Source: UMGS755 sp045590535
GTDB taxonomy: Bacteria > Bacillota > Clostridia > UBA1381 > UBA9506
Length of the DNA stretch: 17,226 bases
Direction: 5' to 3'
Assembly: GCA_045590535.1 (NCBI GenBank)
Contig: JAZNRE010000029.1
Location: 1-17,226, forward strand
Position numbers and translations under genes: made by a program. This document shows, piece by piece, positions 1-8,822 of the stretch. Each line of letters opens with the position of its first letter. Positions within the stretch are counted from its first letter, which is position 1. Under the pieces are notes generated by a model that did no database searches, was not told the origin of the DNA, and saw only the letters and a program-made list of their open reading frames with translations.

Positions 1-580
1 CAGCGCAAAACTGGATCTAGCAAAAGAACAATGGCCAGAGTTTATCAACGAAGAAGAACATCTTGAAAAAAACAATGCACAAATTTTGGCAAAAGATACA
101 GATGAATTCTTTCGAATTCTGCTTGAAAGACTTGAAGCAGATGGTTTGCTTAATGATACTGTTATCGTGGCCTATACGGACCATTTTGCCTATGGCATTT
201 CAGACAGCGAGATGCTGAACGAATGGAAAGGTGACACCCTTTCTTATTGTGTCCCGGCCTTTATCTATAGCAAAAACCTTAAGCCCAAGAAAATTGATAA
301 GCCTATGATGACCATTGACTGGGCGCCCACTTTGGTGAATCTTTTTGGGCTCTCTAAAGAGGCGCGCTATTTAGGACATGACGCCTTGGGCACAGAAGGG
401 GATGGTTTTGTTTATTATGAAACCGGCGCATGGATGGATGAAAATATGCACTACATCCCCACAGAAGAAGAACTGACCGATGAAGAGGCGGTTTATATTC
501 AAAAGCAAACGAAAAAGGCAAAAGACAGCATTAAAATTAACGATATTGTGGTTTTAGGCGATTATTACCGAAAAAGATAA
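1..580 (+). CDS. LTA synthase/sulfatase family protein, C-terminal part (5' end outside window)
   Basis: The frame is open from base 2 to the TAA at 578-580, so this is the last ~192 residues of a longer protein; a TTG at 86 is internal and not a start. Visible family marks are the segment TVIVAYTDHFAYG, whose Asp-His pair matches the metal-binding DH of the alkaline phosphatase/sulfatase superfamily, then GDTLSYCVPAFIYS and TIDWAPTLVNLFGL. The last two correspond to the 'VPFIIYSP' and 'DILPTLxNLxGI' blocks near the end of LtaS-type enzymes. Such enzymes are polytopic membrane proteins whose extracellular domain transfers glycerol phosphate onto lipoteichoic acid, or they act on related envelope substrates. 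The N-terminal membrane helices and nucleophile Thr lie upstream, so the exact activity cannot be read here. The C-terminal tail is Lys/Glu-rich. A terminator follows 42 nt after the stop, so this gene ends its transcription unit. Confidence 0.8.
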   Translation, partial: SAKLDLAKEQWPEFINEEEHLEKNNAQILAKDTDEFFRILLERLEADGLLNDTVIVAYTDHFAYGISDSEMLNEWKGDTLSYCVPAFIYSKNLKPKKIDKPMMTIDWAPTLVNLFGLSKEARYLGHDALGTEGDGFVYYETGAWMDENMHYIPTEEELTDEEAVYIQKQTKKAKDSIKINDIVVLGDYYRKR

Positions 581-621
581 CCCATAACTCTTATTGAAAC
601 AGAGTCCCTACATTTTTTGGT

Positions 622-659
622 GTGTGGCTCTTCTTTCGGGGGGAGCTGCACATTTTTTT
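622..659 (+). terminator. Rho-independent terminator of the sulfatase/LtaS-like gene
   Basis: A 12-bp stem (622-633 with 640-651, including several G-T wobbles) closes a loop TTTCGG and is followed by a T run at 653-659. It separates the upstream enzyme from the SLH protein gene. Confidence 0.75.
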
Positions 660-710
660 AATTCTTGAAAATTAAAGTGTAAATATTTTATATAAAGGAG
701 TTCAAGAAAA

Positions 711-3700
711 ATGAAACGGAAACAAAGAAAAGTATTGTCACTTCTGCTTTCACTTGCTATGCTGTGTAGTTTGGCTATGCCTACTGCTTTTGCGGCTGAC
801 AGCAGATACACTGACACACCCGATCACTGGGCAGAAACAGCCATTAATCGGTGGAGTGATTACGGTATTATCGAGGGTTACGGCGATGCCTTTAACCCCG
901 ATAATTCTATCACACGCGGGCAAATGGCTACAATTCTGTCAAAGACATTGGGGCTAACAGAAGAAGCAGAAAATCCATTTAGTGATATATCTGCCCATGA
1001 GTGGTATGCTCCCTATGTTCTGCGTTGCTATAAAGCAGGCATAATGCTTGGGAACAACGGCAAGGCTAACCCCGATGCGGAAATTACCAGACAAGAGGCT
1101 ATGACTATGTTCTGCCGTGCTTTTGGTATTAAAGCAGAAGAAACAGCAAATTTAGCCTCTTTCAAAGACAGCGGTGCAATTGCTGATTGGGCTTTACCTT
1201 ATGTTTCCGCTTTAATAAATGGCGGTATTGTAAGCGGTGTTTCAAGTGATATGATTGCACCTGATGAAAGTATGAGCAGGGCGGCACTTGTAACCATTCT
1301 TGACCGTGCTGTGGTACAGTATTTTAATGCAAGCGGGGAATATGACCTGACAGACAGCAATGGCATTATTCTTGTAACTGCTGGCGATACCATCTTAAAG
1401 GGTGAGACAAAGGCTGATATTCTTATCACACAGGCGGCTGACGGAAAAGCTGTAACCTTTAAGGATGCAAGTGTTACGGGTGCGGTTACAGTTCAGGCTG
1501 ATACAAAGATTATAAATAACAATTCAAAGCTTCCCGAAATTGACGCAACTGTTGAGGAAGTTAAAAAGGAAACCCCTAAAAAACCTAGCGGCGGAAGTTC
1601 AGGCGGTAATTATACACCCACTATCTCTAACCTGACAATCAGCGAGGAAAAAGCCGTAACAAGCGGTACATACAACAATGTAACCATTACCGATGCAGTA
1701 GCAGATGGCGAGGTTACTTTGAGCAATGTAACAATAAATGGTGATTTAACAATCAAAGGCGGTGGGTCAAGTTCTGTCAAATTGATAGATTGCTCTGTCA
1801 GCGGAAAAGTAATAATGGCAAAAGAATCGGGCGAGGCTCCTCGTCTTGAATTGACAAATACACCTGTTGCAACTGTTGAGGTACAGAAACCCGCTATCAT
1901 TGAGGCGGTAGATAGTGCATCTGCTGTTACAAAGATTGAGGCAACCGCTAATATTGAAATCAAGGGTGAAAATACAAAGATTGATACTCTTGCAGTTCCC
2001 GAAACTGCGGAAAGTGCCGTAGCTGTAACTGTAACGGCCGGTAATGTTGCAACTGTTGAGGCAAAGGCTGAAACAAGTGTAACAGGTGCAAGCAATTCTG
2101 TTGATACAATCGTGGCAACAGCGGCGGTAACTGCTGATTCAGAGGCAGTTCAAAAGGTGGAAATTCCAGAAACTGCTACAGAGAGCGTAAGCGTAACTGT
2201 AACAGGCGATGCAACTGTCGATGTTGAAGTCAACTCAACAAGCGGTGCGGCTGTTACGGGTACAAATGTAACTGTTTCAACTACTCTTGAAACCGCTCCC
2301 GATAATATAACAGTAGGCGGTACGGCTGTAACTCACATTCACAAATGGGGCGAGCCTGTAACCACACCTGCAACCTGTGACCAGGATGGTGAAAATGTAT
2401 ATACCTGTATCGCTGACGGATGTGATGATGTTGCCGAAACCAAAACAGAGGTAATAACAAAATTAGGTCATAAGTATGGTGATTGGAAGAAATCAGATGA
2501 TGATTTGCATGTCCGTGAGTGTGCTAACGATAAAGACCACTATGAAAAACAAGACCATACTTGGGACGAGGGTAAAGTTACTACCGAGCCAACCTGTGAA
2601 CAGGAAGGTATTAAGACTTTCACCTGCTCTGTATGTAAAGGAACAAAAACTGAGCCGATTCCGGAGAACGGACATGTTTGGGGCGAATGGGTGAAGGCTG
2701 ATGCTACAAGCCACAAGAGAGTTTGTAAAACTAACGCAAGTCATATCGACACCGAAGACCATACACCTATTATTGATCCTGAAATAGAGGCTACCTGTAC
2801 CGAAACAGGAAAAACAGAAGGCTCCCATTGTGATATCTGTAATAGTGTGATTATTGAGCAAACCACAACACCAGCATTAAAGCATGATTTCACAGGTGAA
2901 TATGAGAAAGATGCAGACGGTCATTGGCATATCTGCGAACGCGACAATTGTGAAGAAACCGACACAAAGGCAGGTCACACCTACAACACAACAAATTGTG
3001 CAGAGGTTGCAACCTGTACTGTATGTAATTATGAAAAGCCAGCGGGCGAGCATACTTGGAGTGATTGGACAAAGGTAGATGATACCAACCACAAACGCAC
3101 CTGCTCCTGTACTGCAACCGAAACAGCCGAGCATAAATGGGATGACGGCAAAATCACAACCGAGCCGACAGAAACAGCAGAGGGTGTAAAAACCTATACT
3201 TGCTCTGAATGTAAAGGAACAAAGACCGAGGCTGTGCCTGCCATTCCAGAAGAGAATGAGCCTACATCCATTTATACTTTTAACGAAGAAAAAGGACTAC
3301 GCATCAAATGGACAGAAGCCACTCTTTCAGAAGGACAGTCGTACTATGTTACAATTAAAGAACCGTCATCACAATATAACTGCACTTCTGCAAGTTTTCC
3401 TGTTGGCGGATTTACTTCAAAAGATAATGTTGTAAGCGGTAAGATATCTATAACGGTAGATGTTGGTACTGGTTGGAAAGAAACTTCTGCACTTTATGAA
3501 GAAAAAGAGATAGCAAATATAACCGTTAACAGCACAGTTCCTCAATTTACTATTGAGAAAGACGATAATGGAGCATATAATTTTGTATCCGATGCAAATG
3601 GCGGTTTATGGGTGTATCAAGTCTATAACGAAGAAGGACTTCTTACATATAGTGGAAATGCTATAAACGGTGCGATTGATTCATATGCAAACTTTGAAAG

Positions 3701-6700
3701 CGGATGCAAAGTAGTGGCTCGTTATATGACATGGTCATTAAGTGACGACAAAGACTACGCTGAGATTACGCTTACACAGCAAGCGGAATATACCTACAAA
3801 GAAACCGCATCAACTGATGTAAAAATAACACTCGTTCAGGACGGTGACAGTATTAAAGCAACTTGGACAGGGACAACAGCACCGAATTACTACTTTGAAA
3901 TTGAAGATAGTAGCGGAAAAAGTATATCAAACGGTTGGACAAATGGTGACGAATGTTGCATAGCAGACCTTTCGCTTTATCTTCCCAGAGCGGATGCGGA
4001 CAGTAATTACACTCTTGTAGTATATTCTGCGAACGAGAATTGGATTGTAGTTGAAGAAATAGCAAGATTAGAAAACTGTTTTGAAATAACTGTTTCAGGA
4101 GACACTGTTGAATATGATATAGTATTTAACGACGGCGAAGACGGCGTGCATAGTGTTACCTTGACAGGCATTACATTACCCAGCGGTATTCGGTTGCTTG
4201 ATGCTTGGTATGATAGTTTAGGTAAAGTAAGAGGTTCAGGTTCAAGTAGCATATCAAAGAATAAAACAGAACATCAAGCAATTCAAAACGGCTACGCTTA
4301 TGATTTAAGAGTTTTAACAGCTTATGCTCTTGACGGACAGACCATAAAAGCAACTATGACACCTCCATCAAAGAAAACCTATATAAATGAAAATGAACCC
4401 AAAATCAAGTGGAGCGATGGCGGAGCAATCGCATGGCAGGCAGTAGCAAATGCCGATGATTACAAACTGAATATATATGCAGGAAGCATCGTTGATGATG
4501 CAAAGCTGGTTGCAACCAAAAACATAGGTACTTATAGCACTGTATATTATATCGACAGCAATTTTGATTTAGCAGAGCTGGCAGAAAATAAAGATACTAC
4601 CTTTACAGTTGAACTACTGGCACTTGATGCAAATGATAATGTAATCGAAACTGTCGGGGTATTGGCAAATGGTATAAATTTAACCTTTACTGGAACTGCT
4701 CCCGAATTTAGCTTTGAGGTAACAGGCGAAAAAACTTACACCATAACTTTTTCTGAAGGAACTCCTGACGGAATGAGATATGTACGATGGTTTGATGCAA
4801 ACAATCAACTGTCGGGCGGCAAATCAGGCTTTGGTATGACACAACTGACACACACATATGAAAGGGCCTATGCTTTTGCTGAAGGTGATACAATCAAAGT
4901 TTATATTGCAACAGTAGATACTATTACGGATACTGTATGGACTATTACCAGAACACCTGATGCGATGCAGACATATACCACAGAAGAAACAGCTGCTTCT
5001 CTTCTTTCATTCCGCAAATGGAATACAGATATAATGTTTGACGGATACGATGATGTTGCAGATACAAAGAGCCTTGAGGTTAATGGAGTTAAGGTGGTCT
5101 CAAGCAAACAAGAAACAATGAGTGAATTTCTCTTTGAATATGACCAGACAAAGGGAAATATTACAGATGCAGATTTTGTTGTGGAGCTTGACGGCGTTGA
5201 AAAAGAGAGGATTTCTAAAAATGTTGATGTGACACTTTCAAATACAGATGTTGCATTTACAATAAATACAGACGGAACATTGTCTTTTGATGCAACCACA
5301 CACGGTAGCTTTGCTTATAAAACAACAAAAGGCGGAAGCGGTAGAATAGCCTTTAAGAATGGTACATTGGTGGATGGTTGGACTCTTCCGACCCTTGCTG
5401 ATGGTGAAACAATCGATATTATGCACATTGATTGTACTTATGACGAAACCACTAAGGCGATTTCTGCAACAATATCAAAGCATACAACTAAAACCTATAC
5501 CGCATTAACAACTAAGGATATTTGGTTTAGTGAAGATGGCGACGGAATATATGTAGAGTGGAAAGAAGCAGAGCTTGCAGAGGGAGAAAAGTATTTTATC
5601 ACAATGCGGAACCCCGAAAGCCTGTTTACCCGAACAAAAGCAAAGTTGGATTTAGGTACTTTTTTTGATGAAAGCGACCTTGTAAACGGCAAACTTTCAA
5701 TAAAGGTTGATACAGGAACAAGTTGGAGCGAAGTTGAAAATCTTTATGATGAAAAGGAATTTGCCAATGTTACTTTAACCAATACTACCCCTGTTTTCAC
5801 TATTGAAAAGGATAGTACAGGAAAATATAAGTTTGTATCCGACTTATCAGGTGGTGCTTGGGTTTATACCACATATGACGAAAATGACAACCTTATGTAT
5901 GTAGGAAATGTTGTTGATGGAGCAATAGATACTTATGCTAATTTTGCTGATGGACATACTGTAAAAGCACGCTACATAACTTGGACACTTAACGAAGATA
6001 AAACTTTTGCTGAATTTACGGTGTCTAACCTTGCAACATACACCTACAATGAGCCTGTCGCAAGCGATACAAATGCCCATTTTATGATGGAAGGTGATTA
6101 TCTTTATCTTGTGTTTGAGGATGAAGAAGGTCTCGGAGCTGATGAATGGTATTATGTTGTTCAGGACGGAGAGAATATCACAAGCGAAGATGTTAAGGAA
6201 ATAGAACTTACATGGCTTCTCCCAGGAATTAGTGAAAGCAAGGCTATTAGTTACGAAATTCAAAAGGGAACATGGCAGACAAAGGAAACCTTTGTAAAGC
6301 TTGACAATGCATTAAACATTACCGTAACTGATTCTGCACCGAATCTTTCTCTTGTTCCTCAGGCGGATGGTACATATAAAATTACTGGCGGAGGAGATAC
6401 AGGATACTTCTACCGTGTAACGGCTCCGGATGGAGAAAGATTGGCAACCGATTATACGATTGACGATACTTTCCTTTGTTCTATCTATGAAGGCTGTACG
6501 GTAGAACTCCAGACTGGAACGATTACAGTTGCTGCAGACGGACTTTCTGCAGATATAACAATGAGTCCGGTTGTGAAAATAGAAAACCCCACACTCCCGA
6601 CAGGACTTAACACTGTGGTTGAAGTTGACACGGCAGACGAGCTTCTTGATGCGGTAAACAGAGGTGCGATTGCAACGCTTACCGCAGATATCACAAGCGA

Positions 6701-7616
6701 AAATGTGTTTAAGTTCAAAACCGGCGCCCCTGCAACAATCGACCTTAATGGTCATACGCTTACCGCACCGAACACCCGTGCATATTACGGAAAAGAGCTT
6801 GTTATTGATGCAACCGAGGAAGGAAGCGCAATCATCGGCAATGTCACAGTTCAACTTTATGGAAAACTTACCTTAAACGGAGGAACATACAGCAAAATTC
6901 GTGTGACTGACGGCAGGAGCTTTGTGGCAAACGGAATCACTGTGGAAAGCACAGACTCTTCTTACGCTCTTGAAATTGGTTATAGCGACTATATTGAAAT
7001 AAATAATTCATCTTGTATCAGCACATCAACTTCCGATTACGCAACAGCCCTTTATATTTGGCGGAGCAATGATGTCAATCTTAATAATGTTACTGCAAGT
7101 GTTACAGGCAATTCTTTTGCAGCTGACATTGCATACTGCGAGACTGTAGACATTAACGACGGCAGTTTTAGTGCTCCAAACAATGCCGGACTTCGTTTTG
7201 TTGATTGCGAAAAGGCAGCAATTGACGGAACTTCTGTTAGTGGCAAACATTACGCTGTTATTCTTCAGGACGGAGCGGTTGCAGAGATAAAGAATGGCAC
7301 ATTCACTTCGGAAGGAAGCTATGTGATTCAGCTTTCAAGGAACAACTCGTCTCTCACAATCGACGGAGGTACCTTTACTGCAAACGGCGACGGCTCAACA
7401 AAATATATCGCAACAATGGATACAGCCGACAACCTCGCCATTAATGGTGGTACATTTAGCAATGTAACTGCAGTTACATATTCCAATATCACAACAGCAA
7501 TTGTGACCGGCGGCACATTCAGCTTTGACCCGACAGGATATGTAGATACTACTACACATACTGTTACCGATAATGGAGATGGAACATTTGTAGTAACGGC
7601 AATCAAAACTGAATAA
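711..7616 (+). CDS. Giant secreted SLH-domain surface protein with Cys/His-rich repeats, beta modules and beta-helix-like C terminus (2301 aa)
   Basis: ATG 711 follows AAAGGAG with 10-nt spacing. Residues 1-28 form a signal peptide (Lys/Arg N-region, Leu-rich core, AFA before the cut). Three SLH domains occupy about 34-82, 89-141 and 150-204; such domains bind pyruvylated secondary cell wall polymer and hold the protein at the surface. A linker (PSGGSSGG, 292-299) leads to a Val/Thr-rich beta region (300-540). Next come Cys/His-rich repeats (541-845) with several CxxC pairs, then about six modules of ~180 residues (852-1960). Modules A (852-1030) and E (1600-1780) are clearly homologous. The last ~340 residues carry recurring NGGTF/DGGTF turns typical of right-handed parallel beta-helices. 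No LPXTG sorting signal is present, which fits SLH anchoring. No catalytic site is recognised; adhesin or S-layer-associated roles are inference. It is flanked by terminators, so it is probably monocistronic. No convincing promoter was seen in the 50 nt before the RBS. Confidence 0.9.
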   Translation: MKRKQRKVLSLLLSLAMLCSLAMPTAFAADSRYTDTPDHWAETAINRWSDYGIIEGYGDAFNPDNSITRGQMATILSKTLGLTEEAENPFSDISAHEWYAPYVLRCYKAGIMLGNNGKANPDAEITRQEAMTMFCRAFGIKAEETANLASFKDSGAIADWALPYVSALINGGIVSGVSSDMIAPDESMSRAALVTILDRAVVQYFNASGEYDLTDSNGIILVTAGDTILKGETKADILITQAADGKAVTFKDASVTGAVTVQADTKIINNNSKLPEIDATVEEVKKETPKKPSGGSSGGNYTPTISNLTISEEKAVTSGTYNNVTITDAVADGEVTLSNVTINGDLTIKGGGSSSVKLIDCSVSGKVIMAKESGEAPRLELTNTPVATVEVQKPAIIEAVDSASAVTKIEATANIEIKGENTKIDTLAVPETAESAVAVTVTAGNVATVEAKAETSVTGASNSVDTIVATAAVTADSEAVQKVEIPETATESVSVTVTGDATVDVEVNSTSGAAVTGTNVTVSTTLETAPDNITVGGTAVTHIHKWGEPVTTPATCDQDGENVYTCIADGCDDVAETKTEVITKLGHKYGDWKKSDDDLHVRECANDKDHYEKQDHTWDEGKVTTEPTCEQEGIKTFTCSVCKGTKTEPIPENGHVWGEWVKADATSHKRVCKTNASHIDTEDHTPIIDPEIEATCTETGKTEGSHCDICNSVIIEQTTTPALKHDFTGEYEKDADGHWHICERDNCEETDTKAGHTYNTTNCAEVATCTVCNYEKPAGEHTWSDWTKVDDTNHKRTCSCTATETAEHKWDDGKITTEPTETAEGVKTYTCSECKGTKTEAVPAIPEENEPTSIYTFNEEKGLRIKWTEATLSEGQSYYVTIKEPSSQYNCTSASFPVGGFTSKDNVVSGKISITVDVGTGWKETSALYEEKEIANITVNSTVPQFTIEKDDNGAYNFVSDANGGLWVYQVYNEEGLLTYSGNAINGAIDSYANFESGCKVVARYMTWSLSDDKDYAEITLTQQAEYTYKETASTDVKITLVQDGDSIKATWTGTTAPNYYFEIEDSSGKSISNGWTNGDECCIADLSLYLPRADADSNYTLVVYSANENWIVVEEIARLENCFEITVSGDTVEYDIVFNDGEDGVHSVTLTGITLPSGIRLLDAWYDSLGKVRGSGSSSISKNKTEHQAIQNGYAYDLRVLTAYALDGQTIKATMTPPSKKTYINENEPKIKWSDGGAIAWQAVANADDYKLNIYAGSIVDDAKLVATKNIGTYSTVYYIDSNFDLAELAENKDTTFTVELLALDANDNVIETVGVLANGINLTFTGTAPEFSFEVTGEKTYTITFSEGTPDGMRYVRWFDANNQLSGGKSGFGMTQLTHTYERAYAFAEGDTIKVYIATVDTITDTVWTITRTPDAMQTYTTEETAASLLSFRKWNTDIMFDGYDDVADTKSLEVNGVKVVSSKQETMSEFLFEYDQTKGNITDADFVVELDGVEKERISKNVDVTLSNTDVAFTINTDGTLSFDATTHGSFAYKTTKGGSGRIAFKNGTLVDGWTLPTLADGETIDIMHIDCTYDETTKAISATISKHTTKTYTALTTKDIWFSEDGDGIYVEWKEAELAEGEKYFITMRNPESLFTRTKAKLDLGTFFDESDLVNGKLSIKVDTGTSWSEVENLYDEKEFANVTLTNTTPVFTIEKDSTGKYKFVSDLSGGAWVYTTYDENDNLMYVGNVVDGAIDTYANFADGHTVKARYITWTLNEDKTFAEFTVSNLATYTYNEPVASDTNAHFMMEGDYLYLVFEDEEGLGADEWYYVVQDGENITSEDVKEIELTWLLPGISESKAISYEIQKGTWQTKETFVKLDNALNITVTDSAPNLSLVPQADGTYKITGGGDTGYFYRVTAPDGERLATDYTIDDTFLCSIYEGCTVELQTGTITVAADGLSADITMSPVVKIENPTLPTGLNTVVEVDTADELLDAVNRGAIATLTADITSENVFKFKTGAPATIDLNGHTLTAPNTRAYYGKELVIDATEEGSAIIGNVTVQLYGKLTLNGGTYSKIRVTDGRSFVANGITVESTDSSYALEIGYSDYIEINNSSCISTSTSDYATALYIWRSNDVNLNNVTASVTGNSFAADIAYCETVDINDGSFSAPNNAGLRFVDCEKAAIDGTSVSGKHYAVILQDGAVAEIKNGTFTSEGSYVIQLSRNNSSLTIDGGTFTANGDGSTKYIATMDTADNLAINGGTFSNVTAVTYSNITTAIVTGGTFSFDPTGYVDTTTHTVTDNGDGTFVVTAIKTE
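3265..4380 (+). repeat. Internal duplication in SLH protein, first copy (modules A-B)
   Basis: Residues ~852-1224. Module A contains VGTGWKETSALYEEKEIAN, VPQFTIEKDDNGAYNFVSD and NGAIDSYANF, with matching segments in the same order in module E. Module B carries a weaker resemblance to module F (for example LENCFEITVS against LDNALNITVT). Boundaries are approximate and rest on protein similarity, not on DNA identity. Confidence 0.75.
5510..6590 (+). repeat. Internal duplication in SLH protein, second copy (modules E-F)
   Basis: Residues ~1600-1960. Module E shows VDTGTSWSEVENLYDEKEFA, TPVFTIEKDSTGKYKFVSD and DGAIDTYANF, in register with module A. Module F follows as B follows A. Two further modules, C (~1225-1424) and D (~1425-1597), lie between the copies and are more divergent. 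Confidence 0.75.
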
Positions 7617-7630
7617 AATTAGATGATTTT

Positions 7631-7672
7631 GGCGGCACCCTTGCAAAATGCAAGCGGTGCCGCCGTTTTTTT
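7631..7672 (+). terminator. Strong Rho-independent terminator after the SLH protein gene
   Basis: GGCGGCACC (7631-7639) pairs perfectly with GGTGCCGCC (7656-7664). An inner CTTGCA/TGCAAG stem extends the helix across a one-base bulge, and a T7 run follows at 7666-7672. It starts 14 nt after the stop codon. Confidence 0.95.
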
Positions 7673-7867
7673 GTATTCCGAAAAAAAGGAGTGAAAATTT
7701 TTAAAATTTAAAAAAGAGAACTGGACATATACAGGCTTGGGGTGGTCAACAAAATATATTTTTATACAGAAGCAAAAAATCAAGAAAACAGTTTCTACTG
7801 TGATTTCAAGGTTTTATGTTTCACTCACCAACAGGTGAAATTTTATATAGGAGGGAGGTTAAAGAAG

Positions 7868-8296
7868 ATGAAAAAAGGTTATATAATTAAAAATGAAGCT
7901 ACAAATGATTTTTCAGCTATTGGTAATCTTAAAGTTAAAGTAGGTCCTAAACTTGGTAAAATTTTAAGAGATTTAACAGAGGAAAAATTAGTAGCTGGTG
8001 CTACTGTTAGTATGGCTAATGAAAATCAAATGGCTATTCAAATTGTTGCAGGTGACCCTATGGCTCCAAGTGATGAAGATGATGATGGATTTACAAATGG
8101 TTATTCTGGTGATGATGCCTTTTTGGTTAAAGTAGGTTCTACTATAGGTAGTGTTTTATTAAGACTTGGTGAGGATTTTCTCTTAACAAGTGCAAGTCTG
8201 TCTATGATAGATGAGACAACAGTTTCAGTTAATCTTAATATCGGGGATATAAGTATTGAGTTAATAGAAACAGATAATGTGGAAGGAGCTGATTGA
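7868..8296 (+). CDS. Hypothetical protein built from two tandem 43-residue units (142 aa)
   Basis: ATG 7868 is chosen because GGAGGGAGG (7850-7858) lies 9 nt upstream; an in-frame GTG at 7742 has no such site. I do not recognise the family. Residues 21-63 and 85-127 align over 43 positions without gaps, with 15 identities and many conservative pairs: both start with a VKVG core, have alternating hydrophobics and end in GD. The two halves are joined by an acidic linker (SDEDDDG, 68-74). There is no signal peptide or membrane segment, so the protein is probably cytoplasmic and beta-rich. The stop is 2 nt before the next ATG, so it is almost certainly co-translated with the resolvase-like gene. 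Codons are markedly A/T-ending compared with the flanking SLH and symporter genes, which suggests a different origin. The promoter is not clear; 7674-7849 is AT-rich leader with a small inverted repeat (TTTCAC 7819-7824, GTGAAA 7835-7840). Confidence 0.8.
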   Translation: MKKGYIIKNEATNDFSAIGNLKVKVGPKLGKILRDLTEEKLVAGATVSMANENQMAIQIVAGDPMAPSDEDDDGFTNGYSGDDAFLVKVGSTIGSVLLRLGEDFLLTSASLSMIDETTVSVNLNIGDISIELIETDNVEGAD

Positions 8297-8298
8297 TT

Positions 8299-8676
8299 AT
8301 GAGTCAATCAAATACTTTTGCAGGTGTGCCTTATGTGTATGCAAATAGAAAGGGTTATCCTGATATTGCATACACAAAGGCAATGTCTATTGGTGTTCAC
8401 AGAGACAACTATTTCGTAGATAATGCTGGTGAGTGTAAAAAACTAATGCATTTATTTCAAGAACTGAATGAGGGCGATGTTGTTATTATTGGTACAATAA
8501 CAGACCTTATGTTACCAGAAATAGGTGATATGTTAGACCACTTGGAGCATTTTGATGAATTAGGCGTTCAGGTTATATCAGCTTTACAACCTGACTACAA
8601 TATAAATGAATACAGAAGAATAATAAGGTTAGCTGATATAATAAGCAGAGTAAGATTAGGGTTAAAGCCTGTATAA
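8299..8676 (+). CDS. Resolvase-fold protein lacking serine recombinase catalytic residues (125 aa)
   Basis: ATG 8299 follows GGAAGGAG (8281-8288); an in-frame TTG at 8293 overlaps the preceding stop and is less likely. The sequence fits the N-terminal catalytic domain of serine recombinases: a YAxxx start (YANRK, 14-18), then a helix, GDVVII (59-64), an amphipathic helix MLDHLEHFDELGV and a strand VQVISAL. In gamma-delta resolvase the corresponding motifs are YARVS with the nucleophile Ser10, and DRLGR. Here the Ser position is Lys, the first Arg is Asn, and the DRLGR region reads TDLML, so nucleophile and catalytic arginines are absent. There is no C-terminal DNA-binding domain. I infer a non-catalytic protein that keeps the fold, perhaps for binding or oligomerisation. 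It shares the A/T-rich codon use of its partner gene and is followed by a terminator, closing a two-gene operon. Confidence 0.75.
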   Translation: MSQSNTFAGVPYVYANRKGYPDIAYTKAMSIGVHRDNYFVDNAGECKKLMHLFQELNEGDVVIIGTITDLMLPEIGDMLDHLEHFDELGVQVISALQPDYNINEYRRIIRLADIISRVRLGLKPV

Positions 8677-8690
8677 GTGAAAATTAAGGT

Positions 8691-8729
8691 AGCAGTCGTG
8701 TAGGTAGAAGCGCACGGCTGTTATTTTTT
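8691..8729 (+). terminator. Terminator of the two-gene dead-resolvase operon
   Basis: AGCAGTCGTG (8691-8700) pairs with CACGGCTGTT (8713-8722) with two wobbles, and a T6 run follows at 8724-8729. It starts 14 nt after the stop codon. Confidence 0.75.
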
Positions 8730-8822
8730 GACCATTTTTTTGCAGTGCCGGTAATCGGTGCCGCATTTCAAGATAAATTTTATTCGGAGCATAAAAACCC
8801 GGAAATTTTTTTGTTCAAATAT

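Noticed and set aside
665..694. TTGAAA (665-670) with TATATA (689-694) as promoter of the SLH gene
   Set aside because: The implied start site near 701 falls after the Shine-Dalgarno sequence at 695-700, so the transcript would lack its ribosome site.
6312..6854. Long antisense open frames across the SLH protein gene (for example 180 aa on the - strand)
   Set aside because: They are shadows of a repetitive coding sequence. They lack ribosome sites, are Cys- and Ile-rich low-plausibility translations, and the + frame has a signal peptide and known domains.
7742..7867. GTG start at 7742, adding 42 residues to the tandem-repeat protein
   Set aside because: There is no ribosome site before 7742; GGAGGGAGG lies ideally before ATG 7868, and the extra residues are unlike the rest of the protein.
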